Shown here: piece by piece, positions 33,960 to 45,485 of the stretch | Numbering within the stretch: position 1 is the stretch's first letter | Layout: the number at the start of each line of letters is the position of its first letter | NCBI RefSeq assembly: GCF_023065955.2 | Contig: NW_026622897.1 | Span: forward strand, 4,531,001-4,595,000 | Source of the DNA: Ursus arctos | Lineage: Eukaryota > Chordata > Mammalia > Carnivora > Ursidae | Reading direction: 5' to 3' | Length of the DNA: 64,000 nucleotides | Translations under genes and position numbers: made by a program | The notes under the pieces: model-generated | The model's input: the letters and a program-made list of their open reading frames with translations, nothing else | Told to the model about the DNA's origin: nothing | Databases searched by the model: none

Positions 33960-34520
33960 CGGGAACAGCAAAAAGCCCTGGAGGGTCACTACAGAACACT
34001 GGTTCAGAGCAAGGGCTCCAGACCCAAGCTGCCTGGGTTTCAACCCCAGCTCTGCCATCTGCCTGCCCTATGAGGGTTCTGGTTATCTATTGTTGTATAA
34101 TAAACCACCTAAAACTTCACAATTTAAAAAATAATAATTTACTATTAGCTTTCATGGTTCTGAAAGGGAGATCCCAGGAACAAGTGTTCCCCCAAAACTG
34201 AGTACCATCCGTAAGGCTACTTATGAACTATCCCTGGAGTCCACGTGACCTCACTTGGGCTGCATTTGTTGGTCAAGAGAGAGTCGCAGCAGCCAGGAGA
34301 GATTCAGGGCGTCAAGGGACAAGCTACCATCGTGACCCCGGGCAGGTACTTCAATTCTCTGTGCTTCATTTTCTCCATCCATAAAACGGAGGTGATAAGG
34401 GTGCCTACTTGACAGACCTGGTGTGACAATTAAATGAAGTAATTACATGTGACATGGTTAGAAGAGCACCTGGCACATAACAGGTGCTCATGAAAGTCAC
34501 AGTGCTATTATTATTCCCTT
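33960..34520 (+). mobile_element. MIR SINE split by another old repeat
   Basis: The MIR 5' half is at about 33980-34074 ('ggttcagagcaagggctcca', 'tgcctgggtttcaacccc') and its 3' half at about 34325-34510 ('tctgtgcttcattttctcc', 'gcacctggcacataacagg', 'gctattattattccc'). Between them, about 34075-34325, is a different sequence starting 'ttctggttatctattgttg', which I recall as an old interspersed repeat but cannot name. The MIR is therefore the older of the two. Confidence 0.65.
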
Positions 34521-36289
34521 AGGAAACCATGCCGGGTACGGGGATGGGATCACTTTACACCCACAGAGAGCTTTGATTGCATCTATACTGCTTCTGGAGA
34601 ACATCACCACAGCCATGATCCTTCGTGACACAGAGCTTCACAAAGGCCTTCTGGGAACTCTTCGTTATGCTCCATGAGGTTCGTTCCCACCATGAACAAC
34701 TGCAGAAATCCTTTCCCTTGTTGTCACCATAGACTCCGAGGCTATTTCAAAGCCAGCCACACCCAACAGGCTCTCAGGCAGGAAGAGCAAGGAGCACACT
34801 CACCAACTCTCTTCACACTTTTCAACGTGGCTCTAAGTGGATCTGTTTAGTAGTCAACTGTCTCCCATCCACTCCAGGACCCAAGCTGAGAACTCGCAGA
34901 GGTCAGCTTCAAAGACACCGAGGCAAAAAGGGACTTTGTGGTTCCCAGGAACCTTGGCCCCAAACTTGAGAATTTCCTGAACAACTGGCTATCTGAGGTT
35001 CCTTTGGGGAAAAGAAAAAAAATTACTCTGCTCAGTTGAAAAGCTGCTTGGTTCTGAAGAAATCCGTGACATCACCGGCCCACAGTCACATCCTCTCTGA
35101 CAGCGCACAGATCTTTCCCAGGCGCCTGTCACATGGAGTTTCGGCATCAAAGCACAGACACAGCTGCTGGGGAGACCAGACGACAGGGCAGCATGGGAGG
35201 AGCACGGCCTCAGGCAGGCTCACCTCCTCTCATTCCACGTTCCTTCAGAGCGTGGAAGTGGCTGGACATTGCTATTTGGCTCACATACCTCCCAGGGCTC
35301 AAAAAGATTTTTGGCAAAAGTCGCCTTTTTGGTGAGAGACACAGACCAGCAGTGAGGTGGTGGAAGCTGAGAGGCCTCGGCTGGAGTCCATTCATGACAG
35401 ACGGTATTAGAGCTCTTTCAAATACTTAAGAACGAAGTGAGGAAAACAGAGGAGGAGAAGGAGGAGCAGGTATTTCTTGACTGGTAAGAGCCAACTGCAG
35501 GAGCAAAGGCAGAACTCGGCCCACGACAAAACGAGGCGGAGGCTTGCCGGCTGTAGGCCTGTCTTCCTCAACCATGTCAGCTCTTCATCTTCAACAGTCT
35601 CTACAAGTAAAGACCTGGGTGCCAGTCGTGATCACCTTCTACCTTTTGACCCTCGAATACCAGAGAAGAAAGAGACCATTATGTCCCTGATAGTTTAAAA
35701 AAAATTTAAAAACAAAAAAATTCCTAGCGGAGGACTCTGGCCAGTTTAGATTAGGTCTTATCCCTGAACCAATTCCTGAACCCGTCACCAGGGGTGTAAA
35801 ATAATCAGGAAATACAGACTCTCATCTACTCCCTGTGACTGTGGGGATAGAGAAGCGAGTCACTATAAGGAAGAAAGTAAGATTCTCAGAAGACAAAAGA
35901 GATCCTGGACACACACACAAATCACTAATATCCACAATAGGTATTTTCAGCCAATACCATTCATCAAATCAATTTTAGGTGAGACTGAAAGAGAAGGAAT
36001 GTCACTGGTTGGGGGGCGGGGATAGGAAGGGAGGTCATTTAGAATCAGAATTTACATATATTTACAACTCTATTTATGATTAATTATAACTTGTATGGCT
36101 CTCGCATAAATACATTTGCCAATCTCTTGTTAAACCATATGATGTACGTTTTGTCGAGAATATATCATCATGGCTGTCACAGTGTCTGAGACGGCAAAAC
36201 TTGGATGAGGGAGCAGCAAGCGCCAGCATCAGGACGAGAGATGTGGGGTACGGGTGGGGTGGGGGCGAAGTGAGAGACCCCCAAAATAA
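34521..36289. other. No gene recognised; unique sequence
   Basis: No exon, RNA gene or named repeat. A GA-rich run lies near 35450-35472. Open frames are under 100 codons. Confidence 0.45.
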
Positions 36290-36630
36290 ATGTCACCGCC
36301 ATCAGAGTTTCGCCTTCGACCAGCGCTGCGGTTTACGTTTTCAGATCCATCCGTGTTTGCATGCTTTTCTCATTTAGTAGCTTCAGTTTCTTTCTCCGGG
36401 GGGAAAGAAAATCGAGGCACATCTGGCTGTGCCTCCAATGGAATCACAACATCCATTACACGGCTGGCTTGGCAAAGAGGCGCTACCGGCTTTGTCGTCC
36501 AGCTGGAGACCCGCGGGCCACCCCCGAGGCCCTGCCACGCAGCCCGGCAGGCCTGATGGGCAAGGTGACGAAGCATCCCTATCTCCGCCTCAAACTCCGG
36601 CAGAAAAGCTTCATTGAGGGGGAATAACTA
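36290..36630. other. Moderately CpG-rich unique block
   Basis: CpG is more frequent here than nearby ('agtttcgccttcgaccagcg', 'gagacccgcgggccac'). Three plus-strand frames of 62-88 codons overlap; none resembles a known protein. It might be regulatory DNA or an old exon, but nothing decides this. Confidence 0.3.
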
Positions 36631-38758
36631 GGACTGAAAAGAGGCACATTCGCTGGCTACATTTTGCCAAATGAGATTTCAAGCTTCCTTTAAAATTTCT
36701 TCACTCTTAGCCTCCCACGTGAGGTAAGACCGTGTAAGCTTCAAATGACCTCTAGAACGAAGAGCCAAAATCATTCCCTTTGCTTGAGGTTCACCTGTAC
36801 AAGACGTGTGTCGAAGAGAGGCCCCAAGTTCCACCCTCCCCACCAGTCAGTGGGAGCAGTAATGCTCACGTAGTAATGGTGGCAGGTGCAGAGCCCTGTG
36901 CACCCGCCCACCCCCTGCGGGAGGCCCTCACTCAGTGGCAGGTGGTGACATTCAGCAGGAATGAGTTTCAGTACTTGGAGATTTCTCAAAATGTCTTCCA
37001 ACTTTGTGAAAATCACTCTGTCTGATTGGCCACGTCAAAATGGCCAGACCAACATCTACCCTCTTACCTGCCAACCTCATCTCAAAGGAAAACTCGCCCC
37101 TTCTCCTATTTAAAGGCAACATGGTTATCTGTGCTCTAGACACTTCTGTCCCCTCCCTTTCCTCTCCCCACCACATCCCCTGCTTCAAGCCTTTTCCCAC
37201 CAATATCCTCCCTTCTTCTCCCTTCGGTCTCTCCCTTCTTCAGGCTCCTTCCTCTGGCTTCCACTGAGGAAGGTCTCTGGAGGGGAGCTCGTGTCTCCTG
37301 GGGAGAAACAAGTGCCTGGGGATTAGTGGGGTCAACATTTGGGGGGAGAGAGTGTGGCAGAGGAGAGGAAGGAAAGAGTGAGTAGCGAGGCAGCTGTTGT
37401 GTTTTTAGGGTCAAATGCTGTTTCACTGGGTCTCAGAACTCCACTTAACGCAAGCTGCACCTCGCTCGGGACCCCACGGGCACAGAGAAAACAGTATCGG
37501 ACACGGGATGGATGGGAAGCACACTCGTGAAGACACAGCTGAAACCCAAGAGATTGACAAGCTCCAAGCTGCAGAAATATTACTGAAATGCAATGGAGAG
37601 AAAAAAAAAACAACAGAAACAAAAACCTTGGTTATAACAAATATGACCACTGTATAACTACCTACTCTCCAGGGTGACACCAACCACGGATGGTTAAGGG
37701 GCAAATTGGGGAGATGGTGCCAGATTCCTAGGCTACCATACAGAGAGATTTTCCTACATTTTTGGATGAAATTTCAAAGCAAGAAATATGCTATTGTACT
37801 AGAAGGTCACCCTCCTGCCACTCTCCAAAAGATGAATTTAAATCGGTAACTTCGTAAATTGAATTACATTTTCCCAATGGATGGCAATTACCAAGAGACT
37901 CTCTTTCATTTGTGATTGATCTTCAAATGGCTATTTGTCCTTAGTGCTTTAGCTGCTAGTTTGTCTTCCCCCAATCTCTCTTGCCAAGTGGCTAATGATC
38001 CATAAACGAGAACTTAAGGAAAGAAAAGAACTGTTTTTGCACTGCCAAGAATTATCTTCTAATTCAAATTGCGAACCCTCTGTCTTCTTCTGCTCCTATT
38101 AGAGTCTGACTTTTTTTTTTTTTTAGTGTAATAGGTTTTCTTAAAACTGATGAATACAACAGATATCTGGGGAAAGAATTCTTACATCATGATTCTAAAT
38201 CCCAGAAAAAGTGTTGCCTCTCTCTCTTTCCAAAGCCTCAGGATAAAGAAAAGCCAAATTCTGACTTAATCTTGGCGTTCCCTCTGAACAAGCAGCCTGA
38301 CCTAGTTCTCTCATTGAGTGTCAAAGTCCTCTGCACACCTGTAGGAAAAACAAAACAAAACAAAACCCAAGACCAGAACCCATTGGCTGGATACCCAACA
38401 TCAGACATGTGTAAACATGTGGATTGAAAGGGGAGCATTTTTTTAGAGTATGACTTTCACATAATGATGGGCTCCCATTTGCAAAACTATAACTTACTTT
38501 TTTTTAATCATCAGACTTTGCTTAGTTTCCAAGGTCCCACTTTTGCTAATGGCAGAAAACCAAACCTTACAGTTCAACATCAATTCAATAGCTTCTGCTT
38601 TAAATTTCGAAATGGCTCTTCCTGGGCTAAACAGTCCTTCCCTAAAGTGTATACACTTTTAAAAAGAGAATCTCCTGCTGAGGGAAGTAGTGATATGTGT
38701 AACCATGCTACCAAACAGGAAGTTCAGGAAGCTCCGTGAGTATAAAACAGAAGATCCA
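36631..38758. other. No gene recognised; unique sequence
   Basis: Pyrimidine-rich 37.14-37.26 kb could be a decayed L2. A T-run of about 16 is at 38110-38125. Short overlapping open frames only. Confidence 0.45.
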
Positions 38759-38899
38759 GTCAACAAAACTAAAAAGCAACCAACAGAATGGGAGAAGATA
38801 TTTGCAATTGACATATCAGATAAAGGGCTGGTATCCAAGATCTATAAAGAATTTATCACACTCAAAACCCAAAAAACAAATAATCCAGTCAAGAAATGG

Positions 38900-39165
38900 T
38901 AGGAGGGAAGAGAAGAATGAAGGGGGCGGGGTAAACAGAAGCGGGAATGAACCAAGAGAGACTGTGGACTCTGGGAAACAAACTGAGGGCTTCAGAGGGG
39001 AGGGGGGTGGGGGATTGGGACAGGCCGGTGATGGGTATTAAGGAGGACACGTATTGCATGGTGCACTGGGTGTTTTATGCAAATAATGAGTCATGGAACA
39101 TTGCATCAAAAACTGGGGATGTACTGTATGGTGACTAATATAACAAAAATTAAACAAACAAAAAA
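38900..39165 (+). mobile_element. Short L1 3' UTR insertion inside the older L1
   Basis: Only the 3' UTR is present: a G-rich tract, 'ttgcatggtgcactgggtg', 'gatgtactgtatggtgacta' and an A-rich tail. A 9-bp duplication aagaaatgg flanks it at 38891-38899 and 39166-39174. It shows closer similarity to the 3' UTR of the 3.3-9.2 kb L1 than the host L1 does, in keeping with a later insertion. Confidence 0.85.
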
Positions 39166-39228
39166 AAGAAATGGGCAGAAGGCATGAACAGACACTCCTC
39201 CAAAGAAGACATACAAATGGCCAACAGA

Positions 39229-39425
39229 GGAGCACCTGGGTGGCTCAGTCATTAAGCGTCTGTCTTTGCCCAGGGTGTAAGTGATCCCAGGGTTCTAGGA
39301 TCGAGCCCTGCATCAGGCTCTCTGCTCTACTGGAAGCCTGCTTCTCCCTCTCCCACTCCGTCTGCTTATGTTCCCTCTCTCACTGGCTGTGTCTCTCTCT
39401 GTCAAATAAATAAATATTTTTTAAA
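39229..39425 (+). mobile_element. CAN-SINE inserted in the L1
   Basis: Head 'agcacctgggtggctcag', B-box-like 'ggatcgagccctgcatcag', tail 'gtcaaataaataaata'. A perfect 14-bp duplication aaatggccaacaga lies at 39215-39228 and 39426-39439 and is L1 ORF2 sequence, proving the SINE is younger than this L1. Confidence 0.94.
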
Positions 39426-40269
39426 AAATGGCCAACAGACACATGAAAAAATGCTCAACATCACTAGCCATCAGGGAAATACAAATCAAAACCACAATGA
39501 GATACCACCTTATACCAGTTAGAATGGCTAAAATTAACTCAGGAAACGACAGATGTTGGCAAGGATGTGGAGAAATGGGAACCCTCTTACACTGTTGGTG
39601 GGAATGCAAGCTGGTGTAGCCACTCTGGAAATCAGTATGGGGGTTCCTCAAGACTTTAAAAATAGAGCTACCCTATAACCCAGCGACTGCACTACTAGGT
39701 ATTTACCCCAAAGATACAGATGTAGTGAAAAGAAGGGGCACATGCACCCCAATGTTCATAGCAACAATGTCCACAATAGCCAAACTGTGGAAAAAGCCGA
39801 GATGTCCTTCAACAGATGAATGGATAAAGAAGATGTGGTTCATACATACACTGGGCTATTACTCAGTCATCAGAAGGAATGAATATCTACCATTTACATC
39901 GACATGGATGGAACTGGAGGGTATTATGCTGAGTGAAATAAGTCAAGCAAAGAAGGACAATTATCATATGGTTTCACTCATATGTGGAATATAAGAAATA
40001 GAGCAGAGGATGATAGGGGAAGGGAGGGAAAACTGAATGGGAAGAAATCAGAGAGGGAGACAAACCATGAGATACTCTTACCTCTGGGAAACAAACTGAC
40101 GGTTGTGGAAAGGAAGGTGGGTGGGGGGATGGATAACTGGGTGATGGACATTAAGGAGGGCATGTGATGTAATGCAACTAATGAATCATTGAACACTACA
40201 TCAAAAACTAATGATATACTACTATATATTGTCTAATTGAATTTAAAAAAAAAACATAGAGAAGATCCA

Positions 40270-41779
40270 ACCTCATCTGAAGGGCTTGAGACAGTCACGC
40301 CACCCCATGATTGTCACACCAAAGATGAAGCTCGAAGGTTAGAGAGGATTTGGAGAGGCAGAGATGGGAAAGAAGAACATTCCAGGGCAGAGCAGTAACA
40401 ATAGCATGTGGGAAGAACAGAAGTTTGCAGGGAGTGGGGGGGGGGGGTAAATTCTGTACTGTAAGATCGCTAAGGAAAAGTGAGATTGGTGCAAGAGAAG
40501 GCCATCTAGGCAGGTAAGGAAATATCTGATTTGGAGAACGTTCTGGTATACGAATACTCAGGCTCTTTAGGCTGGTTCTGTACTCAGTTCATCATGTTTG
40601 GGAGATTAAGTAGGTCTTTGCTCTGGAAAAGGTCCCCATCCGTTCACTGGAACTATGATCCCCTTGGTAGATAACAGGTCTCTTCGGCTCTCATGGAAGC
40701 AGTAATTCGCCTCCAGAAAGCCTCTTCCACGTGTATCTGTACTTGTTGGTTTCTATGCTTTAAAAATCTGGAACAACCTCTAATTGAATTGCCTTTTGAA
40801 ACCACCAAGGATTCTCATTCAGAGGCAGACAATGCAGGGTCAGGATGTGTGTCCTCCTGCATCAGATTGTTCCAGCAGAATTAAATAGGATACATCGTTT
40901 GCATTTTGTTGGCATACCAATAAGCCAAAAAAAAAAAAAAAAAAAGATTACTTCATCTGCCTGCCTGAAAATTAATGCAGTGAGCCCCTGCCTATAATGT
41001 TGCCTTTGGACACCTATGAATTGGGTCAAATTGCATAAAAGGGATTCTGTTCTCCTGGACTGGTGTACAGAACGCACTCTGGAAAAAACTCTCTCTAGGC
41101 CTCCAGGGATGTGAAATTGCTAGGTGCCTGCCCTCCATGATCAGGGAGGAGGCTCTCTCTTTCTTCCTGTGGAAGTTGGCACTCCCCACAGCTCGGGGAG
41201 GCGGGGAGCCTTGGCCAACGTTGGAAAAGTTATGCAGACAGAGCTGGACAAACAGCCGAGGATTATCAGCAGTTTCTGCGACGGCATCTGCTGTGGCTGA
41301 GCCCTGGTCACGGGGAGTGGGAGAAGCTGCCATCTTCAATGGATGGTGGGAGACCACTTCTGCTGGCCTGGAAGTTTCGGAACCTGAGGGTTTCTGGTTC
41401 TTAGAGGACCCCAACCCCAGTCCCATGGTCTCCTTCCTACTAGAGCGCTGACTTCGGTGCAAACGATTTTATAAGGCAAATTCAGCTTGCTGTGAAGTTC
41501 TGCCCATTTTACAATTAGGTCTCGGGCCTGGACTTGAGCTGTCTTGGCCTCAGTTGCAGGGAAATAGTTAAAAACTATCCCAGAGGTCTCTGACTTTCAT
41601 ATGGGGCCTTAAATTGGCAATTACTTGACCTGGCTTTATTGTTTTCTCTCTTCAATGTATCATGGCTCTTAGGAATGACCAACCAGTTCTATAGGCGGTT
41701 CAATAAAATTGAAACTCGTATATAAACATGTAATATATGATAAACAGAGAAATTTCAAATAATGTGGAGAATTCCAAAT
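40270..41779. other. No gene recognised; old-repeat text at 40330-40560
   Basis: 40330-40450 ('ggagaggcagagatgggaaa', 'aacattccagggcagagcag') resembles an old mammalian interspersed repeat that I cannot name. There is a G-run (about 14) at 40434-40447 and a 19-A run at 40927-40945. Two open frames, 104 and 156 codons, overlap on opposite strands at 40992-41462 without recognisable domains. Confidence 0.4.
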
Positions 41780-42152
41780 TATGCAATTAACAGTGTTGGA
41801 ACATCTATGAAGCAAAGCAGTAAAATGCAGTAAAAAGACCTACCACACACATATCTAAATAAATTCCAGATGTAATTAAATTTTTTAAAAAAGCAAACTT
41901 CAACAGAACTAAGAAAAAAGTATAGGTGAATATTTAAATAATTTTGATCATTGAAAGCTTTCTAAGCATTTCACAAAAGGAAAAAACAATATAAGGAAAA
42001 TGTTATAATTTTGTCAATTATATCTTAAAGCTAAAAAAAGAAAGGCTGATAGTTTTAACTAATTTTTAAATTTTTCAATAGTTCTTTTTTAATCTCCCAA
42101 AGAAACAAAGTATAAATTGCAATATTTATAATAGATATGACATGCAGGTGTA

Positions 42153-42194
<42 letters not shown>

Positions 42195-42770
42195 CATATA
42201 TCTTTATTAGAGCATAAATCTCTAGAAATCTATTCAAAAAAATAAACACATCAATATAAATATAGTAAATGGGGAAAGCGCAGAAGATTTAACTTTTAAG
42301 TGGTTACAAAAACATGACAGTCTCTACAACCTCATGGTTTAAAATATATTCAAATTTTAAAAACGTTACTATCTACTTTTCCAACTGGAAAAAGGCTTTA
42401 AATAATGATTTCCATTACTTGCATGGAAGTTTAAAACGACCTAACTGCATAATATGAAAGGTTTCCAAGATACATAGTCATTCCCAGAAACAGAATACTC
42501 TTGCGTGCATTACAATTTTTTATGATTCCAAGTAATAGGAAATGTGTTCATGCTGTATCATGTGAACAACAGGTTTCAAAACCATATGGATTGGATCCGC
42601 CTATGTTTTAAAAAGAAATCATATGACTGTGCCCAGAGAGGAGACCTAACTGATATGCAGACAGTGTTTTCGATGGGTGATGGAGTCACGGGATGACTTC
42701 AATTTTTTTTCTTTTTATCTCTATCAGATAAATGTCCTACAATGAGTATGTAGTACTTTTGAAATAAGAT
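41780..42770 (+). mobile_element. Old mammalian L1 (L1M) fragments
   Basis: Very AT-rich. 'gaatatttaaataattttgatc' and 'gaaagctttctaagca' (near 41930-41970) recall the ORF2 C-terminal end of old L1. 'gatgggtgatggagtcacgg', 'tttttatctctatcag' and 'tacaatgagtatgtagtac' (42670-42755) recall the L1M 3' UTR. Many indels; no frame survives. A (TG)n microsatellite sits within. Confidence 0.55.
42156..42188. repeat. (TG)n microsatellite, ~16 units
   Basis: Uninterrupted alternating TG inside old L1 sequence. Such length is usually polymorphic. Confidence 0.95.
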
Positions 42771-44342
42771 TAACCGTTACCATTTATTAGCTTTCAAGGG
42801 TATAGCTGTGCAGACTCCCCTAATAAAATGCTCCTCGGGGTACCCAACCCCATTCGTGATCAAGTCTCTGGGAAGCGCAGGGGGAAGGGCAGATTGGGTA
42901 AGTGAACTCATAGCAGCTCGAGGGCACCTCCAGGTGTGGGGTGAGGAAGTTCTGTGAGGTCAGCCTTGCCTTCCTTCCCTCCCCACCCAACGCCCTCCCT
43001 CACTGCACTGCAGGCCTGGCCTCCCCTTGGTTGACCAGGGGCCTCTGCACTCACAGGAGCTGACATGGGAGCTGATACTGGCATGGCTCCCAGCCCCGCC
43101 TCTCCTGTAGAATATCAGCCCTGCACCTATTCCAAGTGTTCCAAGGTCAGGCTGTGCCCTCCGGTGCAAAGTGCCTCCCTGGTGTGACAGGCTTATTGCA
43201 TTTGAAGGTGAAGGTTCTATAAACTTCAGTTAGGACCAGACAAAATTCTACCAAAAAGCTTAATAACAGGCAAGAATATGAGTCATTCCAACTGAATATT
43301 ATGGGGAGTTTCGCTCGGGATTTCTTTCTTCTCCGAAAGGCCAAGTATGACAAAGGCCCATAAAATCAATGGCGGTAATCTGCACGGCTCTATTTCTCTT
43401 TCACTAATAGAATTGGTCAGACAGGTCCCCACAGGGCATAAGGCATATGTGTCATGCACATTCCCTTTCTAGGGTTGATGATGTTTACAGTTGCCTCCAG
43501 AGTGATGATGTGACTACAGTCAAGACATTTTTCAGCCAGGCATCATGTAGGGCCAGTGAAGGGAGACTGCTTTTTGCAGAGGCCAAGAAAAGCCTCTTTC
43601 TGGCCCAGAGCCTTGCCATCCCTGAGGCACAGAGGTCCCCAGAGGAAGAAAGCCACAGAGAACACAGGCCATCATGGCAGAGTCCTAAGCCTGCTTCCTG
43701 AGCAGGAGGTCACCAGGAATTCGCAGACCATTCCCGATGATGATGATGATGATGAGTGTGTGTGTTGGGCTTTCTGCCAACAGACAAGCTTGAGAAATGG
43801 GTGGTCTGGCTCCATCTAGTCTGGTTTCTTGGTTTATAGCCAAATGACCAAGAATGGAATAATTCAATCATGAAAGAATTTGGTACAAGATTATTATAGA
43901 CAGTATTAGAATGGAATACTTCATTCTTATTATTATTCCTCCTGTACTTCTCTGACCATTAGCTATGCATTCACTTAAATGCTCAAGAGCGGGAACAAGA
44001 AAAACACTGTGAGGGAGCCAATCAGAACATGCACTTGGTTTATCAACGTGTCTGACCAGCCAACAACCCCACCAAGACCCTCAAGAGGCAGATGCCAAGC
44101 TTTATAATAGCTTTATATTTATATATGTTATCTTACATGTTCCAAATTTTAAAAACAGAAAGAAAAAAACCTTGAGAGCTTAAATAACTTCCCTGGTCAG
44201 CAGGGAGGCATGGCGGGAAGTCACGCGAGACTTTCCAGTCCACGTTCATGAGCAGGGGAGGCGCCGTGACGCACGCTGTCTGAGAAACGTGTCTACAGAA
44301 GAAAGCACGATGGAAGGCTTCAGAACCAAGGTTTATAATTTT
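42771..44342. other. No gene recognised; (GAT)n at 43736-43755
   Basis: Unique sequence. A trinucleotide GAT run of about six units sits near 43740. Short frames only. Confidence 0.45.
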
Positions 44343-45485
44343 TAAAGAGCACTGACTGTATGTAAGGCATTGTGCTAAGTGCTCTAAGGATTGCAAATAC
44401 AAAGAGGATATGTCCCATCTCTCAAGGAGGGGATTAACGGGCAGGGCAGAGATAGGTACAAATCATCCTAACATGGAGTAGACCGTAGCATCACAGCGAA
44501 AGGGCCAACAGAGTTTAAAAGGTGTATTTCAGGTGGCCTCTGAGCAGTAAGATTTGGACAGATGCAGGAAGAGGGGAAGATGTCCAGGTGGAACAAAAAG
44601 GGGCAGACAGGCAGGAGTGGGAATGCTCAGGACACGATGGGGAGAGTGTCCAGTTCGAGAGGAGGCCAGGGTGTCCTTCTCCGCCTCTTGGACCCAGAGC
44701 ACAAATCTGCCTATAGCTTCCCTGTAGGGGACCCCGGAGGTAGGAGGGAAGTGCCCTGGACTTGCTTCTAATCCTGGCCGGGTCACACCCTAGAGCAAAG
44801 TCCTGCTGACATCGGGCCAGCAGTCTCACCATTCTGTGCTGGTTTTCTCACTGATACATGGGAATAACACTGACCTCGTGAGGTGTTCAGAACCTTAAGC
44901 AGTCTGCAAATACACACTTGGCGTGTCCATCAGGCCAGCACTGTTCTGTGCACTACAAGGAATGCAGTGAACCAACTGAGGACGTTCCTCGCCGTCACAG
45001 AGCTGTGTCTAGCAGGAGAATCAGATACGAAACCAATGAGAGGCACTCAGCCTTCATTGATCAGCTTAGAAGGCCTTTTCCGAATGCTCCTTCCTGCCCC
45101 TCTCCAACCTAATCTAGATGCCCTCCCCCCTAATTTTCCCTCTATCTACTTTTCCTTCAAGACACTGCTCTCACTTTAAATTGTATGTTTATGTCACTGA
45201 TAGCTAGATGCAAAGTGGGTAGAGAAAGTTCCAAGCAGACCATGACCCAGTGGCTAGTGTGATGCCATAAAGTGGGAAAGATTTTGGACCTTTTGAGGAA
45301 TTGAAAACTCAGTGTGGATAGAGTGCAAAGGGAAGGAGAAAGTTCAAGACACGAACAGGGAAACAGGCATGGGTCAGGTCACGCAAGATCCCCCAGGACA
45401 AGAGGAAGAACTTTCTACTTATTGTCATTGCCATGGAATCCACTGATGGTTTTAAGCCAGTAAGAGTCTGCAACAAATGGGAGTA
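44343..45485. mobile_element. Patchwork of old repeats (unnamed family, MIR, L2)
   Basis: 44343-44600 and 45240-45480 read like two parts of one old interspersed repeat ('aggcattgtgctaagtgctc', later 'agtaagagtctgcaacaaat'). A MIR (+) lies at about 44755-44910 ('tctaatcctggccgggtcac', 'ggttttctcactgatacatg'). An L2-like piece lies at about 45080-45190. All are strongly diverged. Confidence 0.4.

Larger units (their letters stand above)
38759..40251 (+). mobile_element. 5'-truncated L1 carrying two later insertions
   Basis: The host L1 begins in the ORF2 C-terminal region ('KKQPTEWEKIFAIDISDKG' at about 38773), is interrupted at 38900-39165 by an L1 3' UTR and at 39229-39425 by a CAN-SINE, and continues 39440-39990 with ORF2 C-terminus. 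The Cys-rich knuckle ([18 protein letters not shown], His kept) and 'STDEWIKKMWFIHTLGYYS' are readable. A G-rich 3' UTR and A-tail end near 40251. A possible 10-bp duplication agaagatcca lies at 38749-38758 and 40260-40269. ORF2 is incomplete, so it is non-functional. Confidence 0.88.

Noticed and set aside
40927..40945. A19 run as a retrocopy tail
   Set aside because: No AATAAA signal just upstream, no recognised parent text and no flanking duplication.
41640..42150. Mitochondrial (numt) insertion, because of strong AT-richness
   Set aside because: The text fits old L1 better and shows no mitochondrial gene or tRNA sequence that I recognise.
43736..43755. CRISPR-like short repeats
   Set aside because: Pure trinucleotide slippage (GAT)n without spacers; the genome is mammalian.
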